DNA of 64,000 nt, taken from Desulfosarcinaceae bacterium. GTDB lineage: Bacteria > Desulfobacterota > Desulfobacteria > Desulfobacterales > Desulfosarcinaceae. Of this stretch, positions 8,481 to 18,422 are shown piece after piece. The position numbers and the translations under genes were made by a program. Under the pieces are notes generated by a model, which saw only the letters and a program-made list of their open reading frames with translations, did no database searches and was not told where the DNA came from. The first letter of the stretch is position 1. Each line of letters starts with the position of its first letter. The DNA lies in contig JASJCL010000012.1 in assembly GCA_030066015.1 (NCBI GenBank), forward strand, positions 1 to 64,000, read 5' to 3'.

Positions 8481-11400
8481 CTATTGGGGTGTCTGTTTGA
8501 ACTGACATCGGGCCTGCTTGTGGGTGCTCAGTTTGATCAGTTCGTATACATCTAGTATCAGGGAGATTTGGCCGTCGCCGAGGATGGTCGCCCCAGAAAA
8601 GCCACTATTCTCCTGCAAGTAATCTTCAAGGGGTTTGATGACGACTTCCTCCTGACCCAGCATATGGTCTACAATGAGGCCGACCCGCTTCTGGCCAGTG
8701 TTGACGATCACCACGAAAAACTTTTCCGCCATTTCGGTACAGGTATCCATGCTGAAGACATCCCGCAGGCGGATCAGCGGAATGGTTTCTTCGCGCAGAT
8801 ACATCACGTCGACACCCTCGATAACCGAGACCTCTTCCTTAAAGACCCGCAAGGTTTCGTCGACCACCGACAAGGGGATGGTGAACAGCTCATTGGTTAC
8901 CCGTACCAGTAGGGCCGGAATGATGGCCAGGGTCAACGGGATCTTGATGCGGATGCTGGTGGACTGCCCCGGCATGGTATCCACTTCCAGGGTGCCGTTG
9001 AGCTTCTCGATATTCTTCTTGACCACATCCATGCCGACACCCCGGCCAGAGGTGTGGGTGACAGTATCGGCTGTGGAGAAGCCGGGGACCAGAATAAGAT
9101 TGATAATTTCCCGTTGGCTCAACTGGGATGCAGCACTCTCGCCAATTAGGCCCTTTTCGATCGCCTTGTTCCGGATCCGCTCGAGATCCACGCCCCGGCC
9201 GTCATCTTCGATTTCGATGACCACATGGTTGCTCTCATGGTACGCATTGAGCGTCAGCGTGCCCTTTTCAGGTTTGCCCATACGACGGCGCTCGGCGGTG
9301 GTTTCCAGACCATGGTCGACGGCGTTGCGAATGATATGCACCAGTGGGTCGGCGATGCGTTCGATGACCATCTTGTCGAGTTCAGTGTCCTCGCCCCGTA
9401 TCTGCAGCTCCACTTTTTTACCGCAACTGCGGGTCAAGTCGTGAACCAGACGGGGGTAGCGGTTGAAGAGTTGTGCGATGGGCAGCATACGAACCCGCAT
9501 GACCCCCTCCTGCAGTTCGTTGGCCACGCGTCCGAGGGCGACGGTCGCCTCGCTAATCCGGAAGGTCAGCCCGCTGACCTGTTTGTAATCGCGTTTGTCC
9601 AATCGCTTAGATTGTTTGAGATAGTGCTGCAGCTCACGCATCTCGTTGCACAGCTGGGAGAAAAATGCCCGGTTGACCACGAGCTCACCCACCTGGTTCA
9701 TTAGGGCGTCTATCTTGCCGGCGTCAACACGGATACTCTGGCGCAACACACGTTTTGATGCGGCCTCCTTTTTGGCAGGCCTGGGGGTAGGTGTGGGCGA
9801 TAGGTTATCGGCTGCACCCATGTCATCTGACGGTGCTGAATTTTTCTTCTCGGTATCGATGTCAGTGGAGTGCGGCGGATCGCTGACAACTGGCGCATCC
9901 TCCTCCGCATCGGATTCCGGTGGTTGGGCATCTTTTTCTGCCGCGGGGGCGTCAACGGGTGCCGGAATCCCATCCGGCTGTTCGGAAACAAGCGTCTCCT
10001 CGAGTGCGGCCGCTTCCGCCACCGCGACGGGAGGTTCGGTCTCTTCTGTTGGCCCAGCCGCTTCCAACGCGGAAAACAGCTCCCCTTCAATGGCATCAGG
10101 AAAGTGATCTCCTGAGGCGGCTTGGACCGGCAGCATGGCGTCGAAGGCAGAGCCAAGCTGCTCCAAGAGCTCATTCTCACGGGGAGGGGTTGTGTTAGAA
10201 TCCTCGCTCGCCATCTGCCCGGCGGATTCAAGGCCCTCCCACAAGCTGGCCAGTTCAGTGGCTTGGGGGAAGTAGCTGGCAACAGACTTGATGAAGGGCA
10301 CCACTTTTTCTACCAGCCAGGTACTGCACAGGAGCGAGGCACCGCCGTTGACAGCGGCCACTTGGGCGTTCAGGTGGATCTCCCAATCTGTGTACACCTG
10401 TTGCAGCTCCGTATAGCCCATGTAATTGGCGGAGGAGTTCAATCCATCCAATTGATCCTGACATTGTCTGAGGACCGATTCGCTGAGTTCCTCCGCCGCT
10501 TGGGTCAGATCGACGAGTAGTTGCAGTTGATCCTGCAACTGCTGGAGAAAGATATTGAGGAGCTCAGTGTCATTTTCTTCGATATAATGGGCCGACGCCG
10601 CTGATGATTCGCTCGAGCCGCTTGCATCCGAGAAATGATGTTCCGGATTGTCTTCCTCGTCTTGGGGTTCGATCGCTGCGGAGGCCTCATTACCCACCGC
10701 CAATCGTGAGAGCAATTCTTCACTCGTGTGAATGCTGCGCCCGTCTTTGGCCATCGCGGAAATCATGGCGCGAATTTGATCCCCGGCCGTCATGAGCACC
10801 TCGCTGATCCCATCGTCCACCGGACGATGTCCCTGGCGCAGGTGATCGAGAAAACTTTCCAACTTGTGGGAGAGCTCTGTAATCCCGGTTAGACCGATGT
10901 AATCGGCCGAGCCTTTGATCGTATGCACACACCGGAAAATATCATTGAGCAGATCGGCATGCTCGTCTGACTGTGCCAATGCCAGGATACACGCCTCCAT
11001 CTCTTCCAGATGCTCTTGGGCTTCTTCGAAAAAATCGGCCAGGATAGCTTCATCCATACTATCTTGATTGGCGGCTTCTTCAGCCGAACCAGCGGCCGTA
11101 TCGTCCACGAGCAGATCGGCATCCAAGTCAAGGGAGAGCTCCGGCTCCTCGCCGTCCGCTTCGGTGGCCAGTTGCCCGTCCGTTGTGGAATCCGACGCCC
11201 CGGGATCATCGAGCAGTTCGTTGAGCGAACCATCTGAGAATAGCTGGGCTTCGGCGTCGTCAGGATCGACATCTTCCGCGGCGACTTCTTCCGGCGGTGT
11301 TTCGAAGGTTGGCGTTTCAAGATATTGGCTGAGATCTCTTGCCTGATTCGGGATCAGATCCAGAACGGTGACCAGCTGAGGCTTTAGATAGGTCTGCCAA

Positions 11401-12158
11401 TACGCCCGGATGCTGATCGCATCTGCGTCCTCTTGGGCGATGCCCGCTTTGAGTTCCCCCAAATCATCAGCCCAGGCGTCATAGCGTTGGCATAGCGGGG
11501 TGTACCCCATGTAGTTGGCGGATGCTTTCAGACTGTCCAGCTGGGTGAGAGCGGCCTCAATCAGTTCCTGAGAGAGGGTCTGGTGGCGACACGGTCCCTC
11601 GCGGAGACCCTTAAGCCCCTCCTCGAGCTGATCGAGGAAGATGGCCAGTAACTCTTCATCGGTCTCATTTTCAATTTCCGCCTGCTCGGACACTGTATCA
11701 CAAAGACTCTCGGAGGCGTCCGCCTCATGCGTGGCGGCGCCATCCAATGCCGACGGCTGTGAAACACCGTCGGCCACCCCCTGGTTGACCGCAGCATCGA
11801 GACGCGCCACAAGGTCGTCGATCTCGGTATTCTCGGTCTGGTCCTCTTCTACATCGGCTACCAGGGAGACGATGCGATCACGACCCTCGATAAGCAGGTC
11901 CACGACATGCTGATCCACCACGCATTTGTCCTGGCGCATCAGATCGAGCAGGTTCTCCAGCCGATGGGATAGCTCCGCAATTCGCCCCATCCCAAGGTAG
12001 TCCGAAGAGCCTTTGATGGTGTGAATCGAGCGGAAGATCTCGTCCAGCAGCTCCTTATTCTCAGAGTCATCCTCCAAGAGGAGCAGATTACGCTCCATCT
12101 CTTCCAGATGCTCGCTGGTCTCCGCCAAGAAATCTTGAAGCAGTGACAGGTCGGTCAT
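8481..12158 (-). CDS. cheA: CheA histidine kinase with four HPt-type domains
   Basis: The 1225-residue kinase is about twice usual CheA length. Numbered from the ATG at 12158 (AAGGAG six bases upstream), it carries HPt-1 with His46 (IHTIKGSS), an HPt-like domain with Asp207 at the His position (LDSLKASANYMG), HPt-3 with His412 (VHTIKGSA), and an HPt-like domain with Asp571 (LDGLNSSANYMG). A long acidic linker follows. Then come the dimerisation domain, the HATPase with N box HIIRNAVDHGLE, G1 DDGRGVD, F FSTA and G2 GRGVGMDVV, and a CheW-like regulatory domain (about 1085-1215). There is no receiver domain and no obvious P2. The [His-HPt, Asp-HPt] pair is duplicated. It should phosphorylate the cluster's CheY and CheB-type receivers. 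Confidence 0.95.
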   Translation of the reverse strand: MTDLSLLQDFLAETSEHLEEMERNLLLLEDDSENKELLDEIFRSIHTIKGSSDYLGMGRIAELSHRLENLLDLMRQDKCVVDQHVVDLLIEGRDRIVSLVADVEEDQTENTEIDDLVARLDAAVNQGVADGVSQPSALDGAATHEADASESLCDTVSEQAEIENETDEELLAIFLDQLEEGLKGLREGPCRHQTLSQELIEAALTQLDSLKASANYMGYTPLCQRYDAWADDLGELKAGIAQEDADAISIRAYWQTYLKPQLVTVLDLIPNQARDLSQYLETPTFETPPEEVAAEDVDPDDAEAQLFSDGSLNELLDDPGASDSTTDGQLATEADGEEPELSLDLDADLLVDDTAAGSAEEAANQDSMDEAILADFFEEAQEHLEEMEACILALAQSDEHADLLNDIFRCVHTIKGSADYIGLTGITELSHKLESFLDHLRQGHRPVDDGISEVLMTAGDQIRAMISAMAKDGRSIHTSEELLSRLAVGNEASAAIEPQDEEDNPEHHFSDASGSSESSAASAHYIEENDTELLNIFLQQLQDQLQLLVDLTQAAEELSESVLRQCQDQLDGLNSSANYMGYTELQQVYTDWEIHLNAQVAAVNGGASLLCSTWLVEKVVPFIKSVASYFPQATELASLWEGLESAGQMASEDSNTTPPRENELLEQLGSAFDAMLPVQAASGDHFPDAIEGELFSALEAAGPTEETEPPVAVAEAAALEETLVSEQPDGIPAPVDAPAAEKDAQPPESDAEEDAPVVSDPPHSTDIDTEKKNSAPSDDMGAADNLSPTPTPRPAKKEAASKRVLRQSIRVDAGKIDALMNQVGELVVNRAFFSQLCNEMRELQHYLKQSKRLDKRDYKQVSGLTFRISEATVALGRVANELQEGVMRVRMLPIAQLFNRYPRLVHDLTRSCGKKVELQIRGEDTELDKMVIERIADPLVHIIRNAVDHGLETTAERRRMGKPEKGTLTLNAYHESNHVVIEIEDDGRGVDLERIRNKAIEKGLIGESAASQLSQREIINLILVPGFSTADTVTHTSGRGVGMDVVKKNIEKLNGTLEVDTMPGQSTSIRIKIPLTLAIIPALLVRVTNELFTIPLSVVDETLRVFKEEVSVIEGVDVMYLREETIPLIRLRDVFSMDTCTEMAEKFFVVIVNTGQKRVGLIVDHMLGQEEVVIKPLEDYLQENSGFSGATILGDGQISLILDVYELIKLSTHKQARCQFKQTPQ

Positions 12159-12281
12159 AACCGTCTCCTTAATGACCATTCAACTCAGGGCATAAACGTT
12201 TGTCTCGAAAAAACGCATCAGCGACCGCAAGCGCTTTGAATTTCATCAAAAGGCGGCGTTGCTGAACCAAAGCGATACCCG

Positions 12282-12914
12282 CTATTCAGCATCATTGGCG
12301 GCAAACGCTTTCTGCTCCTCAAGACAAACATCGTATAAATAATAACTTCGCACCAGCTCCTGGATCTCTTTCAATTGCGCAGAAGCGTTCCCGATCTCAG
12401 CCTCGATGGCTGCATGGGCCTGCTTTTGGGAAGCAGTGTCCAGGCTGCGCAATTGTGCCAGGTGTTCCGATGTGCTTTGCAGTCCTTGCAAGCTAGCGCC
12501 GGCCTGATTCCAGACCATTAGAAGGCCCTCTTGCTGGTTTACGGAAAAACTATTGATTTCATCGGCTAGGCAGTCGAGTTCGGTCCCTGTTTCGGCGTCC
12601 AGGGTCTGGTCCAAATGCCCCTCGGACATGGCCGCCACGACGCCGGCCATGTCCTCCAGGGGTGTCAGGAGGCGCCGTTCTACGTACCACCAAAGGCCAA
12701 TGCTACCGACAAACAGGAGCCCCCCTAAACAAATGGCCAACGGCTGCGGTAGATGATTTTCGCCGTCAACCGAAGCGGCGGCGTAAGCCGCTGAAGATCT
12801 CTCCGCTTTGCCAGGGCTCTGGAGAGAAGCGCTCAGCAGCAGAACCAGTATGGCAGCCAGCATCGTAAGGGCTCCCAAACCCACCCGCAATTTATTCTTT
12901 AGCGGTCGTTTCAT
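12282..12914 (-). CDS. HAMP-domain membrane protein without a signalling hairpin (HAMP protein 2)
   Basis: The 210-residue protein has helix 1 at about 11-29, a short periplasmic part of about 30 residues, helix 2 at about 58-76, then a HAMP-like segment (RRLLTPLEDMAGVVAAMSEGHLDQTL) and a helical C-terminus. It lacks any effector domain. Length and layout closely match the HAMP protein at 4182-4811, although identity looks low. It lies between cheY (156 bp upstream) and cheA (123 bp downstream). Two such proteins bracketing the kinase core suggest a structural or sensory role with the receptor array, but I know no characterised equivalent. Confidence 0.72.
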   Translation of the reverse strand: MKRPLKNKLRVGLGALTMLAAILVLLLSASLQSPGKAERSSAAYAAASVDGENHLPQPLAICLGGLLFVGSIGLWWYVERRLLTPLEDMAGVVAAMSEGHLDQTLDAETGTELDCLADEINSFSVNQQEGLLMVWNQAGASLQGLQSTSEHLAQLRSLDTASQKQAHAAIEAEIGNASAQLKEIQELVRSYYLYDVCLEEQKAFAANDAE

Positions 12915-13070
12915 CGTTCTGCAACCATATGCGTTTGCCCATGCTTTGGGACCACTTGTCTAGCAGATTGACGTGATCGATTCTGAGGAGAGTTCACGCG
13001 TCCCCGCACAGCCGAGCCGGGCTGACCTTTGATTGATGCGAATGCGGCAATCCAATAAATCCGCCCGTCC

Positions 13071-13424
13071 TCAGAGCTTGGCAATTATAGATAGGATCTG
13101 CTTGGCCTCGTGCTTATTGACATAGCCAAGGGCACCGATTCGGGCCACATCCTGGCTGTATTTCTCTTCATCCAAATTGGATAGAAAAACGATCTGGGCC
13201 TGACCGTCATACCGCCGAATCTCGTCGGCCGCTGCAAACCCATCCATACCGCGCATGGTGATGTCCATCGTCACCACGTCCGGCCGAAGCTCCTTGTAGA
13301 GGCTGACGGCATCGGCACCATTCTTGGCCTCGCCGATGATCGTATGCCCGCCGTCAGCCAGCGTCTGTTTGATCATTTTTCGCATGATGGAAGAGTCATC
13401 TACGATCAAAATGCGTTTCCCCAT
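13071..13424 (-). CDS. CheY-like single-domain response regulator
   Basis: The 117-residue stand-alone receiver has Asp9/Asp10, phospho-acceptor Asp54 (VTMDITM), Ser82 at the Thr/Ser switch position (FLSN) and Lys104 (YVNK). It has no output domain, so it acts by binding a target such as a motor switch or other effector after phosphorylation by CheA. AGGGGA upstream of the ATG supports the start. No flagellar or pilus gene lies in the window, so the output (flagella, type IV pili or another process) is not evident. Confidence 0.92.
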   Translation of the reverse strand: MGKRILIVDDSSIMRKMIKQTLADGGHTIIGEAKNGADAVSLYKELRPDVVTMDITMRGMDGFAAADEIRRYDGQAQIVFLSNLDEEKYSQDVARIGALGYVNKHEAKQILSIIAKL

Positions 13425-13490
13425 CGGGTTCCCCTATTCACGTCTTTCAAAGTCAACGACTAATTTGATGAATGCCTAGCCCGGTTTGGG

Positions 13491-14006
13491 TCAGGCGATC
13501 TTCAACTCATTGAGTTTCTTGATCTCGTCAACCATCAGGATGCGGTTGAAATCCAGCAGCACCAGAAGACGATCTTCAATCTTGCAGACCCCCCGCAGAT
13601 ACTGGCTTTTCAAACCGGCCACGACAATATCCGGGGCCGGTTTGATCCAATCCATGGACACTTTGAGCACCTTGGTGACCCGGTCCACGATGAACCCCGT
13701 AATGCGACCGTCTATATTCAGGATGATGATCCAGATATCCTCCTCGGCCGCTTTCAGATTAGTCAAATTCAGACGCTTGCGCAGGTCGATGATGGGGATG
13801 ATATTGCCGCGTAGATTGATGACACCCTCGATAAAATCCGGAGAATCCGGGATTGGCGTGATGGGCGCTTCCCGGATGATCTCCTGGACCATTAGAATGT
13901 CGACGCCGAAGAGCGCTTCTCCGATCCTAAATCCGACCAGCTGGTTGAGGGACGCCCCCTCACCATCCAAGGCTTCGTTCGAGTTGATATAGACCTGTTG
14001 TTCCAT
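13491..14006 (-). CDS. cheW: CheW coupling protein
   Basis: The 171-residue CheW-domain protein has the typical blocks FRIGEALFGVDILMVQEIIR, VINLRGNIIPIIDLRKRL and LLVLLDFNRIL. CheW links chemoreceptor tips to the CheA regulatory domain in arrays. The start is supported by GAGGAG about ten bases upstream. It lies directly between the chemoreceptor and cheY genes. Confidence 0.95.
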   Translation of the reverse strand: MEQQVYINSNEALDGEGASLNQLVGFRIGEALFGVDILMVQEIIREAPITPIPDSPDFIEGVINLRGNIIPIIDLRKRLNLTNLKAAEEDIWIIILNIDGRITGFIVDRVTKVLKVSMDWIKPAPDIVVAGLKSQYLRGVCKIEDRLLVLLDFNRILMVDEIKKLNELKIA

Positions 14007-14063
14007 ACTGATAACTCTCCTCTAACGCTGCAGTTTCCGGATACGGCGCGCTAGGTTAAACGC

Positions 14064-16646
14064 TTACTGCAACTTGAACTGGGCCACCTGTTGGTTGAGG
14101 GATTCAGACAGCTGCCGCAATTCATCGGTAATACCCACAACGGTGCCAGCGCCTTCCACCGTCTGTTTGGCGGACTCGGCCGATTTGGTGGTGATATCAA
14201 TGAGGCGCTTGGAACGCCCAGCCTGGGTGTCGGTCATCTCTTTCATCTGGTCGGTTCTATCGACGATGCCCATCATTTCGGCATTGATCTGAGTGGCACT
14301 CTTGTTCGCCTTGACCACCTGATCGGAAATCTCGTTGGCTTTCTCCACGAGAGTTGCCAGCGCATTCTGAGCAGCCTCGCGCCGTTCACCCTGCTGTCCG
14401 GCCATGGTACCAATCTCCTGGGCCAGGGTGTTCAGCTCGGTAATCATCTGGTTGACGTTTTCGGTGTTCTCCGCCAGCAGTGCACTGGCGCTAGAGATGT
14501 CCTCAATGGCCTTCATGTTGACCTTACCGCCCTCGGCAATCTTTTGGAGGGCGTGTTGGGACTGATCGGTCAGCTGCGTACCTTCAGATACCCGGACGGC
14601 TGAGTCTTTAATCAGCTGGGTAATCTCCTTGGCGGCTTCAGAAGATCGCTGCGCCAACTTACCGACTTCGTCGGCGACCACAGCGAAACCCTTACCATGG
14701 GCACCGGCGCGGGCAGCCTCGATGGCGGCGTTTAGGGAAAGCAAGTTGGTCTGTTCGGCGATGTCGGTGATCACCGTGATAATCTCCGAGATCTGGTCTG
14801 AAGAATCGGCAATGGCGCGCATACCTTGCACCGTTGCATCCACGGAGGTGGCGCCCTCCTCGGCGGCTTCAAGCACCTGCTGACCATATGTGATTGATTG
14901 TCCGGCAACCTGGGTCATTTCGGCCACGGCGGTGGCCATCCGGTCCATCGCCTCGGTAACCGAGTCCACCATCTCGCCCTGTTTGGCAGCGGTCTGCACC
15001 ACCTTGGCGCCGGTTTCACCCATGCGCTGCACACGGCCGGCGGCCTCGCGGGCCTCCTCGATCTGAGCGGTTGATGAGTCGGCCACCGACTCCATACCGT
15101 TGGTCAGTACAGTGACACTCTTGCCGGAAGTCTCGGCAGCGCTCTTCTGGGAAGCTGCTGAGTTCGCCACCTCGCTGGCGGTGCCCCCCATCTCTTCCAC
15201 CGTTTTCTGCATGAGGCGCATCTGTTTTTCCTGGTGTTCGGCGCGATCCCTGTTGGCCATGGCGCGCTGGGACACTTCTCCGGCGTGTTCATTCACATTG
15301 GTCGCCGCGCTGGCCACCAAGGTGAACGTATCACGCAGCTGACCCATCATATGGTTGAAGGCCCCGGCCATGGTGCCCAGTTCGTCCTTACTGGCCACGG
15401 GAACCTTCAAGGTCAGATCGCGGTTAGAGGCCACCTGGTTGATGACGTTGGCGATATTGACGATGGGGTCCGCAATGCCCCTGGCCACGAATAACCAAAT
15501 CAAGGTCGCCAGGAGGAGGGCGACGGTAATGGCACCCATCAGCACCATGTTACTGCGACCGCCCATCTTTTCGATATGGGCGGCCCCCTCCAGGAACTCT
15601 TCCGTGTAGGAACCGGCACCGATGATCCAGTCCCACGGCGCAAAATAGAGGATGCGCGCGATTTTCTCCCGGGCGACCGGGTCACCGGGGTTTTGCCATG
15701 GGTAGGTCACCTCGGTGAATTCGCCCGGCTTCAACACCTTGGCCTTTTTAACAATCTCCTGAATGAAGAGACGGCCGTCGGCGTCTTTGGCGCCCATGAT
15801 GTTCTCACCATCGCGCTTCCCGTTTTGGGAGATGACGTAATGGCCCTGGCTATCCAATACGTAAACGTAGCCGGTCTTCCCGACCTTCACGTTCATGATC
15901 GCTTGTCGGAGACTGGTAACACTCTCCTGGGGAATCCCCACGTACAGCACACCGATGATATTATTGGACAAATCGTAGATCGGCTCATAGGCAGTAAGGT
16001 ACCATGCATTCACCACGTAGGCGCGGCCGAGGAAGGTCTGGCCTTTCATGATCGTGGACACAACGGGATTGGCGCTGCCGTCGGGGTTGATGCTGGGAAT
16101 ATAAGTGCCGATGGCACGTGTGCCGTCCAATTTTTCCACATTGGTGGCAATACGGAGGATATCACCGGCTTCGTTCATGCGTTGAAAGACGGTGCAGGTA
16201 ACCTTACCGGCCATCCGCTTGATATTGTCAACGATGGGAACTTCGCTGCGCATGTCTGAGACTTGGCCGAACCAGTTATTCCCAACCTGCATTTTGGGGA
16301 GTCTGTACGGGGTGACCTTTTTCGTGTACTGGTTCACCGCGCTCCAGGTGACCTGACCGTCGGCAATTGAGATCCCACCATTGTTGATCACGTCTTCTCG
16401 AACCACGTTCAGATAGTTCTGAAGCGACTCGACCAGCAGGTCGTTCTGCGTTTCAATCATCCGATAGACGCCCTCGGCGATATGGTCGAGGTCGGTTCTG
16501 GCAAGCTTGGTGCTCTCCTGAATGGACACATTCAGGGTCGATTTGTTCTGGCTCAGAACAAAGATCCCAAACAAAAGCAGCGGCGCAACTGTCAGGAGAA
16601 TACCAATCGTGAGAAGTTTGGGTTTGAGTTTTAAAGCCTTAAACAT
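14064..16646 (-). CDS. Methyl-accepting chemoreceptor with large periplasmic Cache domain
   Basis: The protein has 860 residues. Helix 1 is at about 10-33. A periplasmic region of about 330 residues looks like a Cache_3-Cache_2 double sensor (ending [20 protein letters not shown]). Helix 2 lies at about 368-388. HAMP and the signalling hairpin follow, with the conserved tip around residue 640 ([20 protein letters not shown]). The C-terminus ends in AQFKLQ, without the NWETF-type CheR/CheB tether. The ATG at 16646 has GGAGG upstream, so the reading starting at 16661 is rejected. This is the only full receptor in the cluster and presumably its input. Double Cache domains typically bind small organic ligands. 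Confidence 0.95.
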   Translation of the reverse strand: MFKALKLKPKLLTIGILLTVAPLLLFGIFVLSQNKSTLNVSIQESTKLARTDLDHIAEGVYRMIETQNDLLVESLQNYLNVVREDVINNGGISIADGQVTWSAVNQYTKKVTPYRLPKMQVGNNWFGQVSDMRSEVPIVDNIKRMAGKVTCTVFQRMNEAGDILRIATNVEKLDGTRAIGTYIPSINPDGSANPVVSTIMKGQTFLGRAYVVNAWYLTAYEPIYDLSNNIIGVLYVGIPQESVTSLRQAIMNVKVGKTGYVYVLDSQGHYVISQNGKRDGENIMGAKDADGRLFIQEIVKKAKVLKPGEFTEVTYPWQNPGDPVAREKIARILYFAPWDWIIGAGSYTEEFLEGAAHIEKMGGRSNMVLMGAITVALLLATLIWLFVARGIADPIVNIANVINQVASNRDLTLKVPVASKDELGTMAGAFNHMMGQLRDTFTLVASAATNVNEHAGEVSQRAMANRDRAEHQEKQMRLMQKTVEEMGGTASEVANSAASQKSAAETSGKSVTVLTNGMESVADSSTAQIEEAREAAGRVQRMGETGAKVVQTAAKQGEMVDSVTEAMDRMATAVAEMTQVAGQSITYGQQVLEAAEEGATSVDATVQGMRAIADSSDQISEIITVITDIAEQTNLLSLNAAIEAARAGAHGKGFAVVADEVGKLAQRSSEAAKEITQLIKDSAVRVSEGTQLTDQSQHALQKIAEGGKVNMKAIEDISSASALLAENTENVNQMITELNTLAQEIGTMAGQQGERREAAQNALATLVEKANEISDQVVKANKSATQINAEMMGIVDRTDQMKEMTDTQAGRSKRLIDITTKSAESAKQTVEGAGTVVGITDELRQLSESLNQQVAQFKLQ

Positions 16647-16731
16647 GGTGATTTCCTCCAATCGACGAATTGACGTGGTACCTCATTAAGTTAGGTTTAC
16701 GTTTTCCAGGATATGCGCAAAAATCTTGATT

Positions 16732-17967
16732 TCAGGCACATTGCTTGATCTGTGGTGAGATAAAATGGTTAATGGCCTCGCCGAGCAATTGGACAGGGGC
16801 CAAATGGATATTTTCAAAACGTTCGATCGCACTCAATGACCGCTCTTTGTAGAGACAGGTCTGCGGTGTTTGGACGATAACGCTGCCGCCAACCCGCATG
16901 ATTTCGCCGATGCCTTCGATCCCGTCTTGACCCATGCCCGTTAGCAGCACTCCGACGGTCTGCGATCCCATTCGTTCGGCAATGGAAATAAAGGCTTGGT
17001 CGATGGCCGCTTGGCGTTCCGGGAAAGGCGCCGGTGACACCTCGAAACGATAGCCGTTGTCCTCGGCAGTCAGGTTTACATATTGATTGCCGTTGGCCAG
17101 ATAGAAGACGCCGCCCATGACCCGTCCCCCGTCGGCGGCACGGAGAATCGGCATGGCACAGTATTCGTCGAGATAATCGACAAAGGCGTCGATGTGGGCG
17201 TCCTCGGCGTGCAACAACCCCAGATAGGCCACCGGCAATTCCGGTTGCAACTGGGGGATGATCTTGAGAAATGCGCTGTATCCGCCTTCGGATGCTCCCA
17301 ATCCAATGACCCCTTCGCAGTGCCCCGCATCATGACCATGGCAGGCCGCTGAGCTGGCCGGCCGGCGCAGATACCGCACGGCGTCCATTTCGGTGGCGGC
17401 AGCCGCTTTTATCTTTTCAATGATGGATTTTTCCTGAGTTTCGATTTGCCGCGGATCGCGATTGGACGGTTTCTGCAGAAAATCGACCGCCCCGTATCGA
17501 AGGGCGTCGAAGGACTCTTTGGCCCCCTCTTTCGTGAGGGTGCTGAACATGACCACCGGGCAGGGGCACTGGATCATGATGTGCTTGAGCGTGGTCAAAC
17601 CGTCCATCTGCGGCATGTTGATGTCCAGCGTGACAACGTCCGGCCGTAGTTTGGGGATCGCCGCGATCGCCTCAATGCCGTTTTTGGCCTCTCCGACGAC
17701 CTGCAGTTCCGAGTCCGCTTCAAACATGCGCCGGATCGCTTTACGGATGAAACCCGAATCATCCACGATCAGTATCTTCAGCGGCCTTTTCTGGCCGTCA
17801 TCGGTGGAAGGCGCCATGTGGGCCGGCATGCAGCGGCAAGGTTTATCATCCCCACTGGGAATCAGCAGAATTTCGCTGCATTTATGACAACGGAAGGCTT
17901 TTGCGGACTGATCCGGAAGGGTATCCAGTTGGTGCTGTTCACCGCACTCTTCACAAAATAGGATCAT
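16732..17967 (-). CDS. cheB: CheB methylesterase with N-terminal zinc ribbon; catalytic triad retained
   Basis: The 411-residue protein begins with a zinc ribbon (Cys5, Cys8, Cys27, Cys30). A receiver domain follows, with phospho-acceptor Asp115 (TLDINMP) and Lys in QKPS. The methylesterase domain keeps nucleophile Ser226 (GLGASEGG, with Glu in place of the usual Thr), His253 (LLHAEDAH) and Asp348 (LLTGMGQDG), so it is the only CheB here likely to be active. The ATG at 17967 has GGGAG eight bases upstream and is preferred over a GTG at 17973. It is the first gene of the chemosensory train. No CheR methyltransferase accompanies it. Confidence 0.9.
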   Translation of the reverse strand: MILFCEECGEQHQLDTLPDQSAKAFRCHKCSEILLIPSGDDKPCRCMPAHMAPSTDDGQKRPLKILIVDDSGFIRKAIRRMFEADSELQVVGEAKNGIEAIAAIPKLRPDVVTLDINMPQMDGLTTLKHIMIQCPCPVVMFSTLTKEGAKESFDALRYGAVDFLQKPSNRDPRQIETQEKSIIEKIKAAAATEMDAVRYLRRPASSAACHGHDAGHCEGVIGLGASEGGYSAFLKIIPQLQPELPVAYLGLLHAEDAHIDAFVDYLDEYCAMPILRAADGGRVMGGVFYLANGNQYVNLTAEDNGYRFEVSPAPFPERQAAIDQAFISIAERMGSQTVGVLLTGMGQDGIEGIGEIMRVGGSVIVQTPQTCLYKERSLSAIERFENIHLAPVQLLGEAINHFISPQIKQCA

Positions 17968-18422
17968 GTTCACTGCTCCCAGATGTACTCAGATTGAGAT
18001 GTCGTCGAAATCAGGTCGATGGGCAGAGAGCCTTTGTCCTGATATTGGCGTTCTATTCAAGAACTTGAGACGTTTACCCATATGGTTGTCTGTCCTTCGG
18101 TCAGACGGCCGCTTGACCAAACGGCCCGCATGGTTACGGCACAGAGGTCACTGCCGCTTACTTGAACAGCATGACGGCAGCTTTCTACGGCAGCTCACTT
18201 AGCAATTAATCTGAACGACGAATGATGTGGTTATTCACCACCTGCGGCAAGACAACGGCGTAAGCGCTTTGCAGTGTTCAAATGATCGGTTTAAGAGGAG
18301 AATTCTTTAGGCGATTTCGGGCAATCCGGGAGAATGCCCCAGTTGGGATAGGGGTTTCTCACAGGTTTGCAGCACATTGGCGTGAGGGTAGAGGGGGGGT
18401 AATGGGGGAACGAGAGGTTGTG
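17968..18422. other. Gene-free stretch upstream of the chemosensory train
   Basis: About 455 bp separate the barrel gene stop from the first chemosensory gene. No convincing coding frame or known RNA is visible. The promoter of the chemosensory genes should lie here, on the minus strand, but I see no clear sigma70, sigma28 or sigma54 box. Confidence 0.4.
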
